Assembly: GCA_002786065.1 (NCBI GenBank)
Contig: NHNY01000027.1
Location: 124,001 to 188,000, forward strand
Reading direction: 5' to 3'
Length of the DNA: 64,000 nucleotides
Source of the DNA: Microcyclospora pomicola
Lineage: Eukaryota; Ascomycota; Dothideomycetes; Capnodiales
Part shown: positions 28,834-39,041 of the stretch, piece after piece
Layout: each line of letters starts with the position of its first letter
Numbering within the stretch: position 1 is the stretch's first letter
Notes under the pieces: generated by a model
The model's input: only the letters and a program-made list of their open reading frames with translations
What the model was told of the DNA's origin: nothing
Databases searched by the model: none
Made by a program: the position numbers and the translations under genes

Positions 28834-31080
28834 ATGGCGCCTGCACAGAAAAAGCAGAAGCTCTCGAACGGGGCCGTCGCCGCCGTTGAAACTGCTGAAG
28901 AAGTCGCCGTCGCCGCAGACACGAAGCCAACAAAAGCGAAAGCCGAGCAGAGACGATCTTTGTTCATTCGAGCTCTTCCTCCAACTGCCACGACCGAGAC
29001 GTTGACAGAGCTGTTCTCCGAGTCGTACCCGATCAAGCACGCCACCGCGGTCACCAACCCGGAAACGAAAGAATGCAAAGGTTATGGGTTCGTCACCTTT
29101 GCGGACGCCGAAGACGCCCAACGTGCCAAGGAGGAATTCAACGGCCATATGCTGGATGGCCGCAAGTTACGAGTCGAGCTCGCCGAACCACGACAGCGTG
29201 ACGATGGGAAGTCAGGCGATGTGGAGAAGGGTACGAAGAAAGTGTTGGAAAAGCCGGCAAAGCCCCAGCCGCTGTCATGCCGATTGATCGTTCGCAATTT
29301 ACCCTGGACGATTAAGAATGAGAATGAATTGACGAAATTGTTTCTGAGCTTCGGCAAGGTAAAGCAGGCATACATCCCGCGGAAAGGTGGAGCGGGGGGC
29401 TTGTCTTCCGGCTTCGGGTTTGTGGTCATGCGTGGGAGGAAGAATGCGGAGAAGGCGCTGGAGAGTGTGAATGGGAAGGAGGTGGATGGGAGGACGTTGG
29501 CGGTCGATTGGGCGGTTGATAAGGAGACCTACGAGGGATTGATCAAGGGAGAAGACAGCAAAGCGGAGGCTGATGTTGAAGAGCATGACGAAGACAACGA
29601 GGCCGACCAAAAGGACGATGATGATGATGATGATGATCATGAAGAGGGAGCAAGCGACGATGAAGAATGGTCGGACGAAGAAGATGAAGACGTCACAGGT
29701 CATGATGCCGAAGACGATATCGATATTGAGGTTGACGGCGAAAAGGTGACCGAGAACGACAGGACGGACGACAGATCGAACACCTTGTTCGTGCGGAACT
29801 TGCCTTTTACGTGCACAGATGAGGACCTTGAAGACCACTTCACCCAATTTGGCAGCACCAGATACGCGCGGGTGGTTGTAGATCACGAGACCGGACGCTC
29901 GAAAGGCACGGGCTTCATCTGCTTCTACAACAAGGATGACGCTGATACTTGCATTCGTGGTGCTCCTCGAAGACCGGTTCTTTCCGAAGCCGAGAAGGCC
30001 AAAGAGTCACAAGTTCATGGTTCGCTACTTCAGAATGACGCTACCGATCCCACTGGACAATACACCCTGGATGGTCGAGTACTTCAGGTGACCCGCGCTG
30101 TGAACAAACAGGAGGCTAGTAGGCTCTCAGAAGATGGTCTTGCACATCGGAGCAAACGCGACAAGGACAAGCGCCGCCTTTACCTACTCTCCGAGGGCAC
30201 AATTCGTACCGACACTCCAATGTGGGACCTTCTTGCTCCATCCGAACGGACGATGCGCGAAGCCAGTGCAAAGCAGCGAAAGACATTGATCGAGTCCAAT
30301 CCCTCGTTACATATGAGTTTGACTCGACTCTCGATTCGAAACATTCCGCGCAGCGTAGGTTCGAAGGAGCTGAAGGCTCTTGCGAGAGAAGCCATTGTGG
30401 GGTTCGCTACTGAGGTCAAAGAGGCAAAACGATCACGGTTGTCCAAGGAGGAACTTGCTCGTGGAGGTGAAGAAATGGTGGCCGCCGAGGCCGCACGTAA
30501 GAAAGCTGGGAAAGGTGTTGTCCGGCAAGCCAAAGTCGTATTTGAGGGCACTGGCGGGAGCAAAGTCTCCGAGGAAACTGGTGCCGGTCGCAGTCGAGGC
30601 TATGGCTTCATCGAATACTACACTCACCGTTCGGCACTCATGGGCTTGCGATGGCTCAACGGCCATGCTGTGGGTTATCAAGTCAAGAGCAACGAGCCAG
30701 GCAAGAAATCCAAGCCTGCCGTCAGCAAGGATGAAGTGCAGGATCGAAAGAAGAGGTTGATCGTCGAATTTGCGATTGAAAATGCCCAAGTCGTACAACG
30801 CAGGAGCGAACTAGAGGCCAAAGCTCGAGAGCGTAGTAATGCTCGCACCGCCGAGCTTGCTGCCCAAGGCAAGACTAGCAATGGTAAGCCAGCAAAGTTC
30901 GGAAGGAACAACAAAGGCGACAAGGATTATGGAAAGAATGGCAAGAAGCGAAAGCGTGGCGCTGCGGACGCGCCTGTAATCGAGAAGAGCGAGAAGAAGG
31001 TCAAGATTGATGAGAAGACCGCGAAGCGCAACGCCATCATCGGTCGTAAAAGAGCCATGCGCAAGAATCGTAAGGGGTGA
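28834..31080 (+). CDS. NOP4: Nucleolar RNA-binding protein Nop4 (RBM28-like), four RRMs
   Basis: Nucleolar factor needed for 27S pre-rRNA processing and 60S subunit assembly. Single exon, 748 residues (yeast Nop4 has 685). RRM1 at about 40-115 has SLFIRALPPTATTETLTELF and GYGFVTF. RRM2 at about 150-230 has CRLIVRNLPWTIKNENELTK and GFGFVVM. A very acidic spacer (about 245-308), partly coded by a GAT run at about 29618-29636, leads to RRM3, with NTLFVRNLPFTCTDEDLEDH and GTGFICF. RRM4 (about 490-610) has RLSIRNIPRSVGSKELKALA and GYGFIEY. The tail is Lys/Arg-rich (GKKRKRGAAD; GRKRAMRKNRKG), fitting nuclear and nucleolar targeting. The ATG at 28834 is used rather than the open frame back to 28711, because the latter lacks an in-frame ATG. 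The identification is firm. Confidence 0.94.
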   Translation: MAPAQKKQKLSNGAVAAVETAEEVAVAADTKPTKAKAEQRRSLFIRALPPTATTETLTELFSESYPIKHATAVTNPETKECKGYGFVTFADAEDAQRAKEEFNGHMLDGRKLRVELAEPRQRDDGKSGDVEKGTKKVLEKPAKPQPLSCRLIVRNLPWTIKNENELTKLFLSFGKVKQAYIPRKGGAGGLSSGFGFVVMRGRKNAEKALESVNGKEVDGRTLAVDWAVDKETYEGLIKGEDSKAEADVEEHDEDNEADQKDDDDDDDDHEEGASDDEEWSDEEDEDVTGHDAEDDIDIEVDGEKVTENDRTDDRSNTLFVRNLPFTCTDEDLEDHFTQFGSTRYARVVVDHETGRSKGTGFICFYNKDDADTCIRGAPRRPVLSEAEKAKESQVHGSLLQNDATDPTGQYTLDGRVLQVTRAVNKQEASRLSEDGLAHRSKRDKDKRRLYLLSEGTIRTDTPMWDLLAPSERTMREASAKQRKTLIESNPSLHMSLTRLSIRNIPRSVGSKELKALAREAIVGFATEVKEAKRSRLSKEELARGGEEMVAAEAARKKAGKGVVRQAKVVFEGTGGSKVSEETGAGRSRGYGFIEYYTHRSALMGLRWLNGHAVGYQVKSNEPGKKSKPAVSKDEVQDRKKRLIVEFAIENAQVVQRRSELEAKARERSNARTAELAAQGKTSNGKPAKFGRNNKGDKDYGKNGKKRKRGAADAPVIEKSEKKVKIDEKTAKRNAIIGRKRAMRKNRKG

Positions 31081-33973
31081 GGTTGAGATGATCGAGATCT
31101 TATATTAGATCTCAGATCTCGTATTCGCTCGTATCGCGCAACAACTGCTTGCATTCTTCGCTGACCGCAAATGCTGCAAGCAGTGCAATGGCTATATGTT
31201 GTTATATATGTAGTCTGTATGAGATTTTATACTTCCAATCTCAGCATTCGCCTTCTATATCTATCCTGAGTGCTTCGCGTAGCTAAGTGTATGGCATCGT
31301 GCTTCTCGAAACCTTATCATCCTAGGCGAGTCCGATTTCGTTGATCGCGTGCGATCATCCTTGATCTGGTTCCACGCCTGTGGGTCGATCGAAGACGACA
31401 TCACTTCTCGACATATAAACGTCAATCTGAACATGTTGTTAGCCGAACATGCTCGAGCATTGGGAATTCCTTTGTTGGAATATTGCTGTGACTTCTCGAG
31501 CGTCTCATCTCATTGGTTGGACTTCGGCCGTGGTTTCTTCATCTTGCAATGTCTAACGTCGACCTTATTACCTCCACTTGTACGGCCGATGTGATCGGTC
31601 GATAGCTCGATCTACGAAGCTTCACACGGCCAATTCAGCTCGGCATTGAGATGCTGAGATGCGATTCATTCAATCCTTCCACGATATGGACCTTACCTGC
31701 AACGGCCCGGCCTTCGGGAAGTTCGTACTTACGAAGCTGTGTTGCCTTCAGTCGCTGAAACTCTAACAGATAGCTGAGGTAACTGAATCTAGCCCTACTT
31801 GGAATTCCCTGCATGACATCGCATCAACTTGCGCGGCGGCACACATGAAGCAAAACATGTATGGCATGGCAGAGACATGAATTCCTGGCAGGAAAGCCAG
31901 ACAGTGGCCCTGCAGAACGACCTGGGATAAAGCCTGGTCCTGTGAAGCTATATAAGGCATGATTTCCTGTCCTTTGATCTCGATCGGACATCAATCCAAA
32001 GCTCATGTTGAAAATGTCCCCCGACCAGTGCGACAGAACCGTTATGTTTGTGCAGGGGCAGGGCAAGAAGCGGCCATGGATCTACTGAACCTTTGTCCCC
32101 ATCCTTTGGCGCTGAATGTCTTTGGAACGCCATGAAAAGTACCTGAATAGGGCACGATTGCGACGAGATGGTCAGGGTGTCCCATGCTGCGGTGCAGTAC
32201 TACAGCACACAGAATTCCTGAAGCTTCTGCTGTCATGTTCCTGAGTCGTTTCATCTTATGTCCGGGCCGTCGGAGCATAGATGGACATGTCCCTCGAGCT
32301 GCTCAGTAATCAAGAGGGCTAGAGGCTGCGGAACATCGGGACCGACGTCAAGAATGATGGCAATCTTCACCTGCCTAGCTTCATTTGAGGCTGTCAGATG
32401 ATTCGAAACAACATGGGGCGGATCCTTCTCCACTCATGCGCACAAGCTACAGGTGTCACAGACTTGGTCATGAATCGGCCCAGCTAAAGCACAGTTCCGG
32501 AAGATCACTGGTTCTAAGCTTATGGGACGTCGGTGCGACGACCGTCTCTACGCGTTGCTTCTTAGGGACGTTCTGACACAACCCAGCATGGTGACACTGC
32601 TCATCCGTCTTCCTTGCACAATCCTGGGTCTAGGCGTTTCCCTAGCAGGGTATAAGCGTGCGTCGGTCGAGTGCATCGTGTGGATACCGGCACGCGTCAA
32701 CTAAAGGTTGCCTCAGCGGCCCTGAAGTCTCCTGATGGCGATCCTTTCCGGCTCACGCTATGGACCATGTAACTTCCGTCTAATCTGCAAGATGCGTTAG
32801 CTGATGTCGTGCCTCCTTTGCCACGCACCCATGGGGTCCTCGTCGATCAGTGCGAATCCTGCTCTGTGTTCGTATCCGCTTTGCTGCTTGCACATATATC
32901 AGCAAGGAGCCTCCTTCTGTCTCTCAGCCTCTGACTCACCGCAGCCATATCATACCCTTGATATGAGCGTCGTCACAGCGAGCCATACTTCGAGTACCGA
33001 CAGCCGAGAATCGTCCATGCTGTCAGGGGGGTAGACACCTGTCTATCGCGTAGACACGTGAAAGGACCTGACTCGATGGAGTAAGGGTCACAGTACACCT
33101 CTTTGGGGCAATCCTGGTTTGGACAAATGGCTGAGCATCATGTGCATGGTGCATTTGTATTGCAGCCCCTAGAACTCTTCCCCGACCAATTGCTTATCAC
33201 TGGCCATCTAGAGAGGGCACACTCCGCGTAATATATGCGGGGCGTGTGGCCTATCTAGATGGCCAGTGATCAACCGATTGGTCGGGGAACTATCCGTCAT
33301 GAAGCACGACATGACATCTGCAGAACGCCACTTCGAGATGCAGGTTGCCTGGCCAGCGATCATTCCTATGTGGTCAGTATACCCTTGAAGGCTCTCGACA
33401 GGTCGCTGTGTGGAGCAGGTTGCCAAAGGCAGTGGAAGGACGGATTCTGTAGACACTGTCTGCATCTTGGAGTGAGGAGTGAACGAGATTTGCAACATGC
33501 TCGATGCCACCCCATCTTCTTCTTTGGACTGATATATACAAAGTTGTTGAGAAGCGTATTGTACAGATAGCCAGAGTCGCGATTGCGAGACAACGAAAGG
33601 AGCAGGGTCACCCCCAGAGCGTCAATGCCGCTAATTGCTGCTATCTAAAATAGGAACCTTAGTGTTCATATATAGTCCTGGCCAGTCTTGTCGAGCCCCA
33701 AACATCTGTATTCGCACACCGCCGCTTCTTCGATTATATCTGCGCCCGGCTGCAAGCATTCGAGTCCGGCACATGGGCCTAGTGGAACACGCTGATCGAA
33801 CTGCCACCAGATCGCTTACGTCTACTTTGAAGGTCGGTACTTGTCCCATCGGTGACCACGGCCGCCTCGGCACGGGCTGTTGTGTAACTCGGCAGCTGAC
33901 AGCCGAACTCATGTATACAGTGGCATCTTGAACTAGCCGTTCGAATGTGACGGGCGGCAGCAAGGACATCGTA
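31081..33973. other. Gene-poor 2.9-kb stretch
   Basis: No protein-like frame of note on either strand; the short frames have random composition. Two TATA-like or AT-rich spots occur near 31120-31210. The one clear structure is the palindrome at 33178-33289, listed separately. I see no coding remains of a transposon. Confidence 0.5.
33178..33289. repeat. 112-bp near-perfect palindrome (possible MITE or hairpin)
   Basis: The left arm starts TTCCCCGACCAATTGC and the right arm ends with its mirror complement. Arms of about 52 bases share roughly 45 positions, including an unbroken ATCACTGGCCATCTAGA, around a small AT-rich centre (TAATATAT, near 33230). Flanking bases show no clear target-site duplication. 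As RNA it would fold into one long hairpin. It codes for nothing. A short non-autonomous DNA element is the simplest reading. Confidence 0.8.
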
Positions 33974-34235
33974 ATGTGCCAAGTACGTGTCACTGCTCCA
34001 ACGGGTGATCTCGTCGATACTGATCACCACGCAGTACGAGGTCATACACTTCAACTGCGGTCATGCCGGCCGCCGCCTGATCAAACACTGCCATACTGCA
34101 CGAAACGACGAGAACCATCAGTGCTCGACTCCATGGGCCATCAAGCGTGAGTGGATCAGCGCCAACCAGTCCTGTCATCCTTGCACGCTGGAGGCTCTTC
34201 GGCGGCAGGCTGAGCAGCAGGCCCATCAACGTTAA
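33974..34235 (+). CDS. Small Cys/His-rich fungal protein (69 residues)
   Basis: Two exons, 33974-33982 (only nine bases: Met-Cys-Gln) and 34035-34235, around a 52-bp intron (GTACGT donor, CACGCAG acceptor). The product begins MCQYEVIHFNCGHAG, close to the M-C-x-x-x-x-x-x-x-C-G-H start that I recall from many short fungal proteins of unknown function. Further Cys/His residues follow: KHCHTARN, HQCSTPW and SCHPCTLEAL, with eight or nine potential metal ligands in 69 residues. The ending is an Arg/Gln-rich helix. The spacing suggests a small zinc-binding fold, but no named family is claimed. Without the intron the start is lost. It lies beside the gene-poor region with the palindrome and ends about 200 bases from the convergent Dap1-like gene. 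Confidence 0.65.
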
Positions 34236-34451
34236 GCCGCGTAGGCGGAGATGGATAGAGCGAATACTTTCAAGCTTGAGCAAGAGTTCTACTCCGCACG
34301 GAGCAGACTTGCGGCGTCTGTGTGGAGCATGGGAAACAGACATCGATGTCAACCGACTGGGAGAGGAGTGATACCATCGTTTGCAGGACGGGAAAGTTCT
34401 GCGTTCGTTATAAAAGGAGGCTCACACTATGTAGATCTAGCGTTCGGTTTA

Positions 34452-34977
34452 TCAACCCATATTGGTAGCACCTTCAACCTTGCCCTTGATGTTGTAACGC
34501 TTGCTGAAGAAAGTGTACCAATCGTTGAGCACCTTCTTGTGTTCATCAGAGAGATCGTCCCATTCAGGTCGGCACTCTTCCGCTTTCAGCGATGACTGGG
34601 CAAGAGCCCGGGAAGCATCTTTGCCAGCGAAGACTGCGAGGTAGTCAGTTTCGGATAGACTGCCGACGATTTCATACTTCTCGTACGAACCTTGGTAAGA
34701 GCCACCGGGGTTGTATGCGGAGTTGCCGCTCACATCGAAGACTGTGCCCTGGCATATACTTAGCGCACGATCAAGCTTGTGTCGAAGCTGTGATACATAC
34801 CTTAATGGCGACATAGGTGGGATAATCCGTGGTTTTGCCTGGACCACATCAATCACAGACTCATAAACCTCGTGCGCATGTCGATTACCTACCATCACAT
34901 TTGGACAGGTAGTCTAGGCTGATTATATCGTCCTTGGGAGGATCGAGGTCGACCTTGGTCTTGGGCGCGAAAGACAT
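34452..34977 (-). CDS. DAP1: Dap1/MAPR-type cytochrome b5-like heme-binding protein
   Basis: Membrane-associated progesterone receptor-like protein. In yeasts Dap1 binds heme and supports the sterol-synthesis P450s (Erg11). Four exons: 34893-34977, 34801-34838, 34691-34748 and 34452-34633, with introns of 54, 52 and 57 bp. They give 120 residues. It opens MSFAPKTKVDLDPPKDD, and the joins yield KCDGKTTDYPTYVAIK, then GTVFDVSGNSAYNPGGSY, then QVFAGKDASRALAQSSLK. It continues EWDDLSDEHKKVLNDWYTFF and ends near YNIKGKVEG. The heme-ligand tyrosine is expected in the YNPGGSY segment. There is no N-terminal membrane helix, unlike animal PGRMC1, so it matches the soluble or peripheral fungal form. 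Every junction restores the family consensus, so the model is secure. Confidence 0.94.
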
Positions 34978-35390
34978 GGTAAAGAGAGCTAGCGGTAATG
35001 GGTGACTTAGTAGATTTCACCCGAATCGATATGTTCAAGGTCACGCAGTGATGACTGTAATGACACGGATTGTACGTTCGCGGGAATAGGACGACGTCAA
35101 CTTTGCTCACAGGGCGGCGGACCGCGATCCGAGGCTGCTCCCCCGAAAGCTCCCCGCCTGGGCCCAGGGTCCCTGCCGCTGACGCTCGCATCTCCGTGCA
35201 CAATACCACACATAGATGTGCTTGCATGGCGTTTAACCCTACCGGGCACTGTTCCGACGCCCCATATGTATGTTTGCGATAGCTCTTGACACGCGCTCAC
35301 CAGGAGTCACGATGATTTGAAATCTGTGCAGGACGAGCCGGCCACGTAGCAATGCGAGACTTGACATTTCAAGACGACACAGCGCTTGCT
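34978..35390. other. Intergenic stretch between Dap1 and agmatinase
   Basis: About 410 bases between two minus-strand genes: the Dap1 promoter and the agmatinase 3' flank. No other feature. Confidence 0.5.
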
Positions 35391-36754
35391 CTATATTTGG
35401 TGGATGGACTTGACAGGCATCGCAGCCATCAACCCGATCAAGGCCTGAGCTACCTCGGCGGCGGCGAGGACAGTCGTTTCACCCGGGTTATCGTAGATGG
35501 GCGCGACCTCCACAACATCGCCTCCGACGACTTCCATACCTACCAGGCCGTCCAGGATCGTGAGTAGTTCTCGGGTGGTCCACCCTCCGACCTCAGCTGT
35601 GCCGGTCGCCGGAGCAAAGGCAGGATCCAGCACATCTATATCCACACTAATGTAGACTTTCGTTCCTGCGGTGCGAGCCTTTATCTTGTCGATGACTCCT
35701 TGAACACCGATCTTGTCAAGGTCTCGAGCTTTGACGATGTGAAACCCGCATGCTCTATCATGGGCCAGATCGTATTTCTTGTTGAATACTGGTGCACGAA
35801 TACCCGCATGTAAGGAGGAGTTGAGGATCAGACCCTCCTCGTGGGCAATGTGCAGGAACGTTCCGTGGTTGACGCCGCTGAATTCTCGTGGTCAGAATTG
35901 GACGTCCGTAGGACATGATCATTGCACCTACGCGTAATGGGAGACGCCTCCTCCTAGGACATCCGGGTTCCATGTGTCCAAATGGCTGTCGAAATGAATC
36001 ACGCTCACAGCCCCCCAGTGGTCAAACGTGGACCTTAGAGCGGGCAATGTCGTGGTATGGTCACCTCCGAGAGTGATGATGCGAGGGACATGGTACTCAG
36101 AATTGTTCGCCGAGCGTCCAGAAATGATCTTTGCGAACCGATCAGACAGGAACACAACGCCATTGTTTCAGCAATCTTACCTTGTGGGTTTTGGTCAACT
36201 GCTTCAACGCCACAGTATTGTCCTGTTCATCATGAGTAAGCATTTCCAAGACTGATCCCTCGCATGCGTTTCGAAAATACCAAGAATGTCAACGGCGCAT
36301 CACCACAATCGACCACCTTGAGGCCTTCCTTGAAGTAATTTCGTCCATCATATATGCCCCAACCAAACTCGGACGAGATCCTGCGTGACCCTTGACGGAT
36401 GCCATTCGGACCAAATCTCGCACCCGGACGGGCCGTCACTCCCTAGTATATCAAGTATCAACATCTGCGACTGTGATAGAGTAGTCTCTCAAGACTCACA
36501 GTATCGAAGGGAGCGCCGACGATGGCGATGTCGTAGCTCTCCCCCTCTCCGTCGGCAAGACAGTGGACGTACGGTAAGTTCGCGTATGTCGTCAGACCCG
36601 AATATAATGCGGAAGAGATATCAAGGTCATCGTGGAAATCTGGTGAGGGAGTCGCTTGACCAAGAGGCGCTTGATAGCCAATGACTGGAGGAAATTCGAT
36701 CTCACGGCTAGCACTTAGAGTGCCGAAACAGAGGATGGACCATAAAGGTAGCAT
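35391..36754 (-). CDS. Agmatinase, ureohydrolase family, with signal peptide
   Basis: Manganese ureohydrolase that would split agmatine into putrescine and urea. Five exons: 36500-36754, 36281-36442, 36181-36222, 35932-36128 and 35391-35877, with introns of 57, 58, 52 and 54 bp, giving 380 residues. Residues 1 to about 17 ([16 protein letters not shown]) form a signal peptide, so the enzyme is probably secreted or vacuolar. Joins restore [35 protein letters not shown] and GVSHYAGVNHGTF. Metal-binding motifs are [15 protein letters not shown] and [17 protein letters not shown], with Asp and His ligands in place; the bacterial DAH is DSH here, which I recall as usual in fungal forms. Substrate specificity within the family (agmatine versus guanidino-acids) cannot be proved by reading. 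The adjacent same-strand Tpo1-like transporter is suggestive. Confidence 0.9.
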
Positions 36755-37054
36755 TCTGTGTTGGAGCAGCACTGAAGTACTGTATGCAAAGCATAGAAGT
36801 GAAAGAACGCAGGGAATCGGTCAATTGTATGTGACATTAAATGTGTGCAACACATGTAGATAGCAGAACCGTATGTCCACCCGGCTAAGACCAGATAGGC
36901 ATGTACAAGCCCTATGTAGAAGGAGCGCGCCATGCGCGGACGCCGAATCATTAAAATATAGCCATTCACCCACTGTACACCATAGTGCTCATAACGCTTG
37001 ACGTGCTGCACAAGAACAACCACAAGAAACCCGTCAGTCATTACATTAGCTGCC
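36755..37054. other. Short intergenic stretch, agmatinase to MFS transporter
   Basis: 300 bases holding the agmatinase promoter and the transporter's 3' flank. No protein-like frame. Confidence 0.5.
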
Positions 37055-39041
37055 TCATTCCTCCTTCTCTTCGTCGCCCTCGGCTCGGTGCTCCCCGCTA
37101 GCCTGCGAGGCCATGGGGAACGTCGGGGCAAAGGAGCTGCGCTCGCGGATCTTGGCGCCCCGGAGGTAGAAGTACAGCGGGACTGGGACGAGGAGTAAAG
37201 CGACGCAGCCGAGCAATGTGCCGGCCCATTGCACGCCCATGCCGTCGATCATGTAGGTAGCAAAGAGCGGGAAGCCGGCGCCACAAAGTGATCGGAGGAA
37301 AGTGTTGGCGGCAATGGCAGAGGCGGCGAACATGAGATAGGAGTCGATTAGATAGTTGAGCATTTGAAGGAAGATTGACTGTGGGTGGTTTCAATGTCAG
37401 CGAGTGGTCAAAAGCACATCGTCGTGGCAGGAATGGTGACTTACGAGAAGGCCGAATCCGGTGAACAGCCCAGAGAGGGTAGGGACGATCCAGTGGATGT
37501 CTTTCTCGTAGCCACTCCATCCAAACCAGAATAGACCTAGAGCAAACAGCGTTCCGCCTACAATAACGATCGGTAGTCGCCATTCAGGGACAGGGACGTT
37601 GTTGTTCGCAGCCAATTTCTTGTTGTAGCCTGGTTGCATCAGCACGACCGCGATTCCGGCGATCAGTTCTCCAATAATGATGCCGAAGTAGGGAAGACCT
37701 CCAACACCCTGATTAAAGCCATGGATCCGCTGGAAGACGATCGGGTAAAATGTTAGAAACAGGTAGAGCAGACCGTAGATGAAAGCCATGTAAATGGAGA
37801 TGAGCAAGACGATCGGCTCGCTCACGAGCATGCGCATCGGCCGCGACAGATTCTTCTCCAGTAGCTCGCGCAGGTCAATCTCGATTTCTTCTTGCTTGGC
37901 GTGAATGCCCCAATTCTTGGTTCGTCTTCGTAGTTCCGCCGCTTTGTTGACGAGAATGACGGGAGGGTAGGTCTCTTCCAGGAAGATCAGGGAGAGTATA
38001 AGGCCTGTGGCAGACATGATAGCCGTAAGCCACTCCGTCCAGCGCCAGCCGAGGTAGGACATGTTAATGAACCCGCCGATGAAGGGAGCCAACAACGGGC
38101 CCGAGAACACTGCAACAGAAAAGACTGTGATGGCAAGACCACGCTGACGATTGTTGTAGAGATCCGCAAAAACCGCACCGACACAAGTCAAAGGACACGC
38201 GCCCATGAATCCAGAGAAGAAGCGACAGATCAATATGGTTTGCAGGTCCTTGCCAGCGGCAACGGCAATGGAGAAGATTGTGAACGCGAACGAGGCGACC
38301 AGAAGGGGTTTCTTACGTCCATACAGTTCACTCATTGGTGCCCATACAATCGGACCTGCACTTGGTCAGTAGAACTTCTTGAGACGCAACTTGCACCGCA
38401 AGCACTGGCTTAGACTTACCAGTAGCGAAACCGAGGACGTAGAGACTGACGCCAAGAATGCCCACTTCACTTGACACGCCATAATCTGCGGCAATGGTAG
38501 TTGTTGCAACAGAGAAAATCGACGATCCAAAAGCTGCGGTCAAAGTGACAAATCCTAAGACACTTGACACAATCAACTTCTTCTTCATCGGCCAATTTTG
38601 ACCATGCAAAGGATCGTTCGGCCCGTCAAACTCCACAACATACTCCTCGCGATCTGGCAAGCCAGGAGGGTAAGGTTTCCCTCCGCCAAAGTTCGGGAGC
38701 GGCTTTTTCGACAGCCGCGTGCTTGTTCGACTTCTCAATGATGCGCCGATGGTCTGACTGTGCTGACTGCGGCCAGTCTGTATCCTACTCAATGCAGTCG
38801 GGTGTCGCTCCATGTCGAAGATGGCTTCATACTGCGTAGACACTCGCGATACCGTATCCCCATGTCGGCCTGCAGATCGTTCAGAGGACGACTCGGTGCT
38901 TGCGGTGTCGATTCGCGATAACTCTTCTCGTCTTTCTTCCTTCTCTACCGGCGCAAGGGGTGGCTCGGCTTCTTCTTGTGGGAACCGGTCTGGGGAGGCC
39001 TCGCGCTCGTCTGCGCGAAGTCGGGAATCTTCTTGGTTCAT
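37055..39041 (-). CDS. MFS transporter, DHA1 family (Tpo1/Flu1-like polyamine or drug exporter)
   Basis: Plasma-membrane 12-TM proton antiporter of the type exporting polyamines and drugs. Exons 38420-39041, 37445-38355 and 37055-37378 with introns of 64 and 66 bp (both GTAAGT donors) give 618 residues. A long cytosolic N-terminus (about 1-150), rich in Ser, Arg and Glu, precedes the motif [18 protein letters not shown], which is typical of Tpo1-like proteins. The first junction makes [20 protein letters not shown], the family signature. [29 protein letters not shown] and [11 protein letters not shown] follow, and the last exon carries [20 protein letters not shown]. The tail is acidic. It lies 300 bases upstream (in coordinates, downstream in transcription) of the agmatinase gene on the same strand. 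Substrate assignment is by family only. Confidence 0.93.

Noticed and set aside
29618-29640. GAT trinucleotide run
   Set aside because: It is part of the acidic spacer of Nop4 and coding; not an independent repeat feature.
31081-33973. Possible transposon in the gene-poor region
   Set aside because: No transposase, reverse-transcriptase or other element protein pattern was found; only the palindrome is supported.
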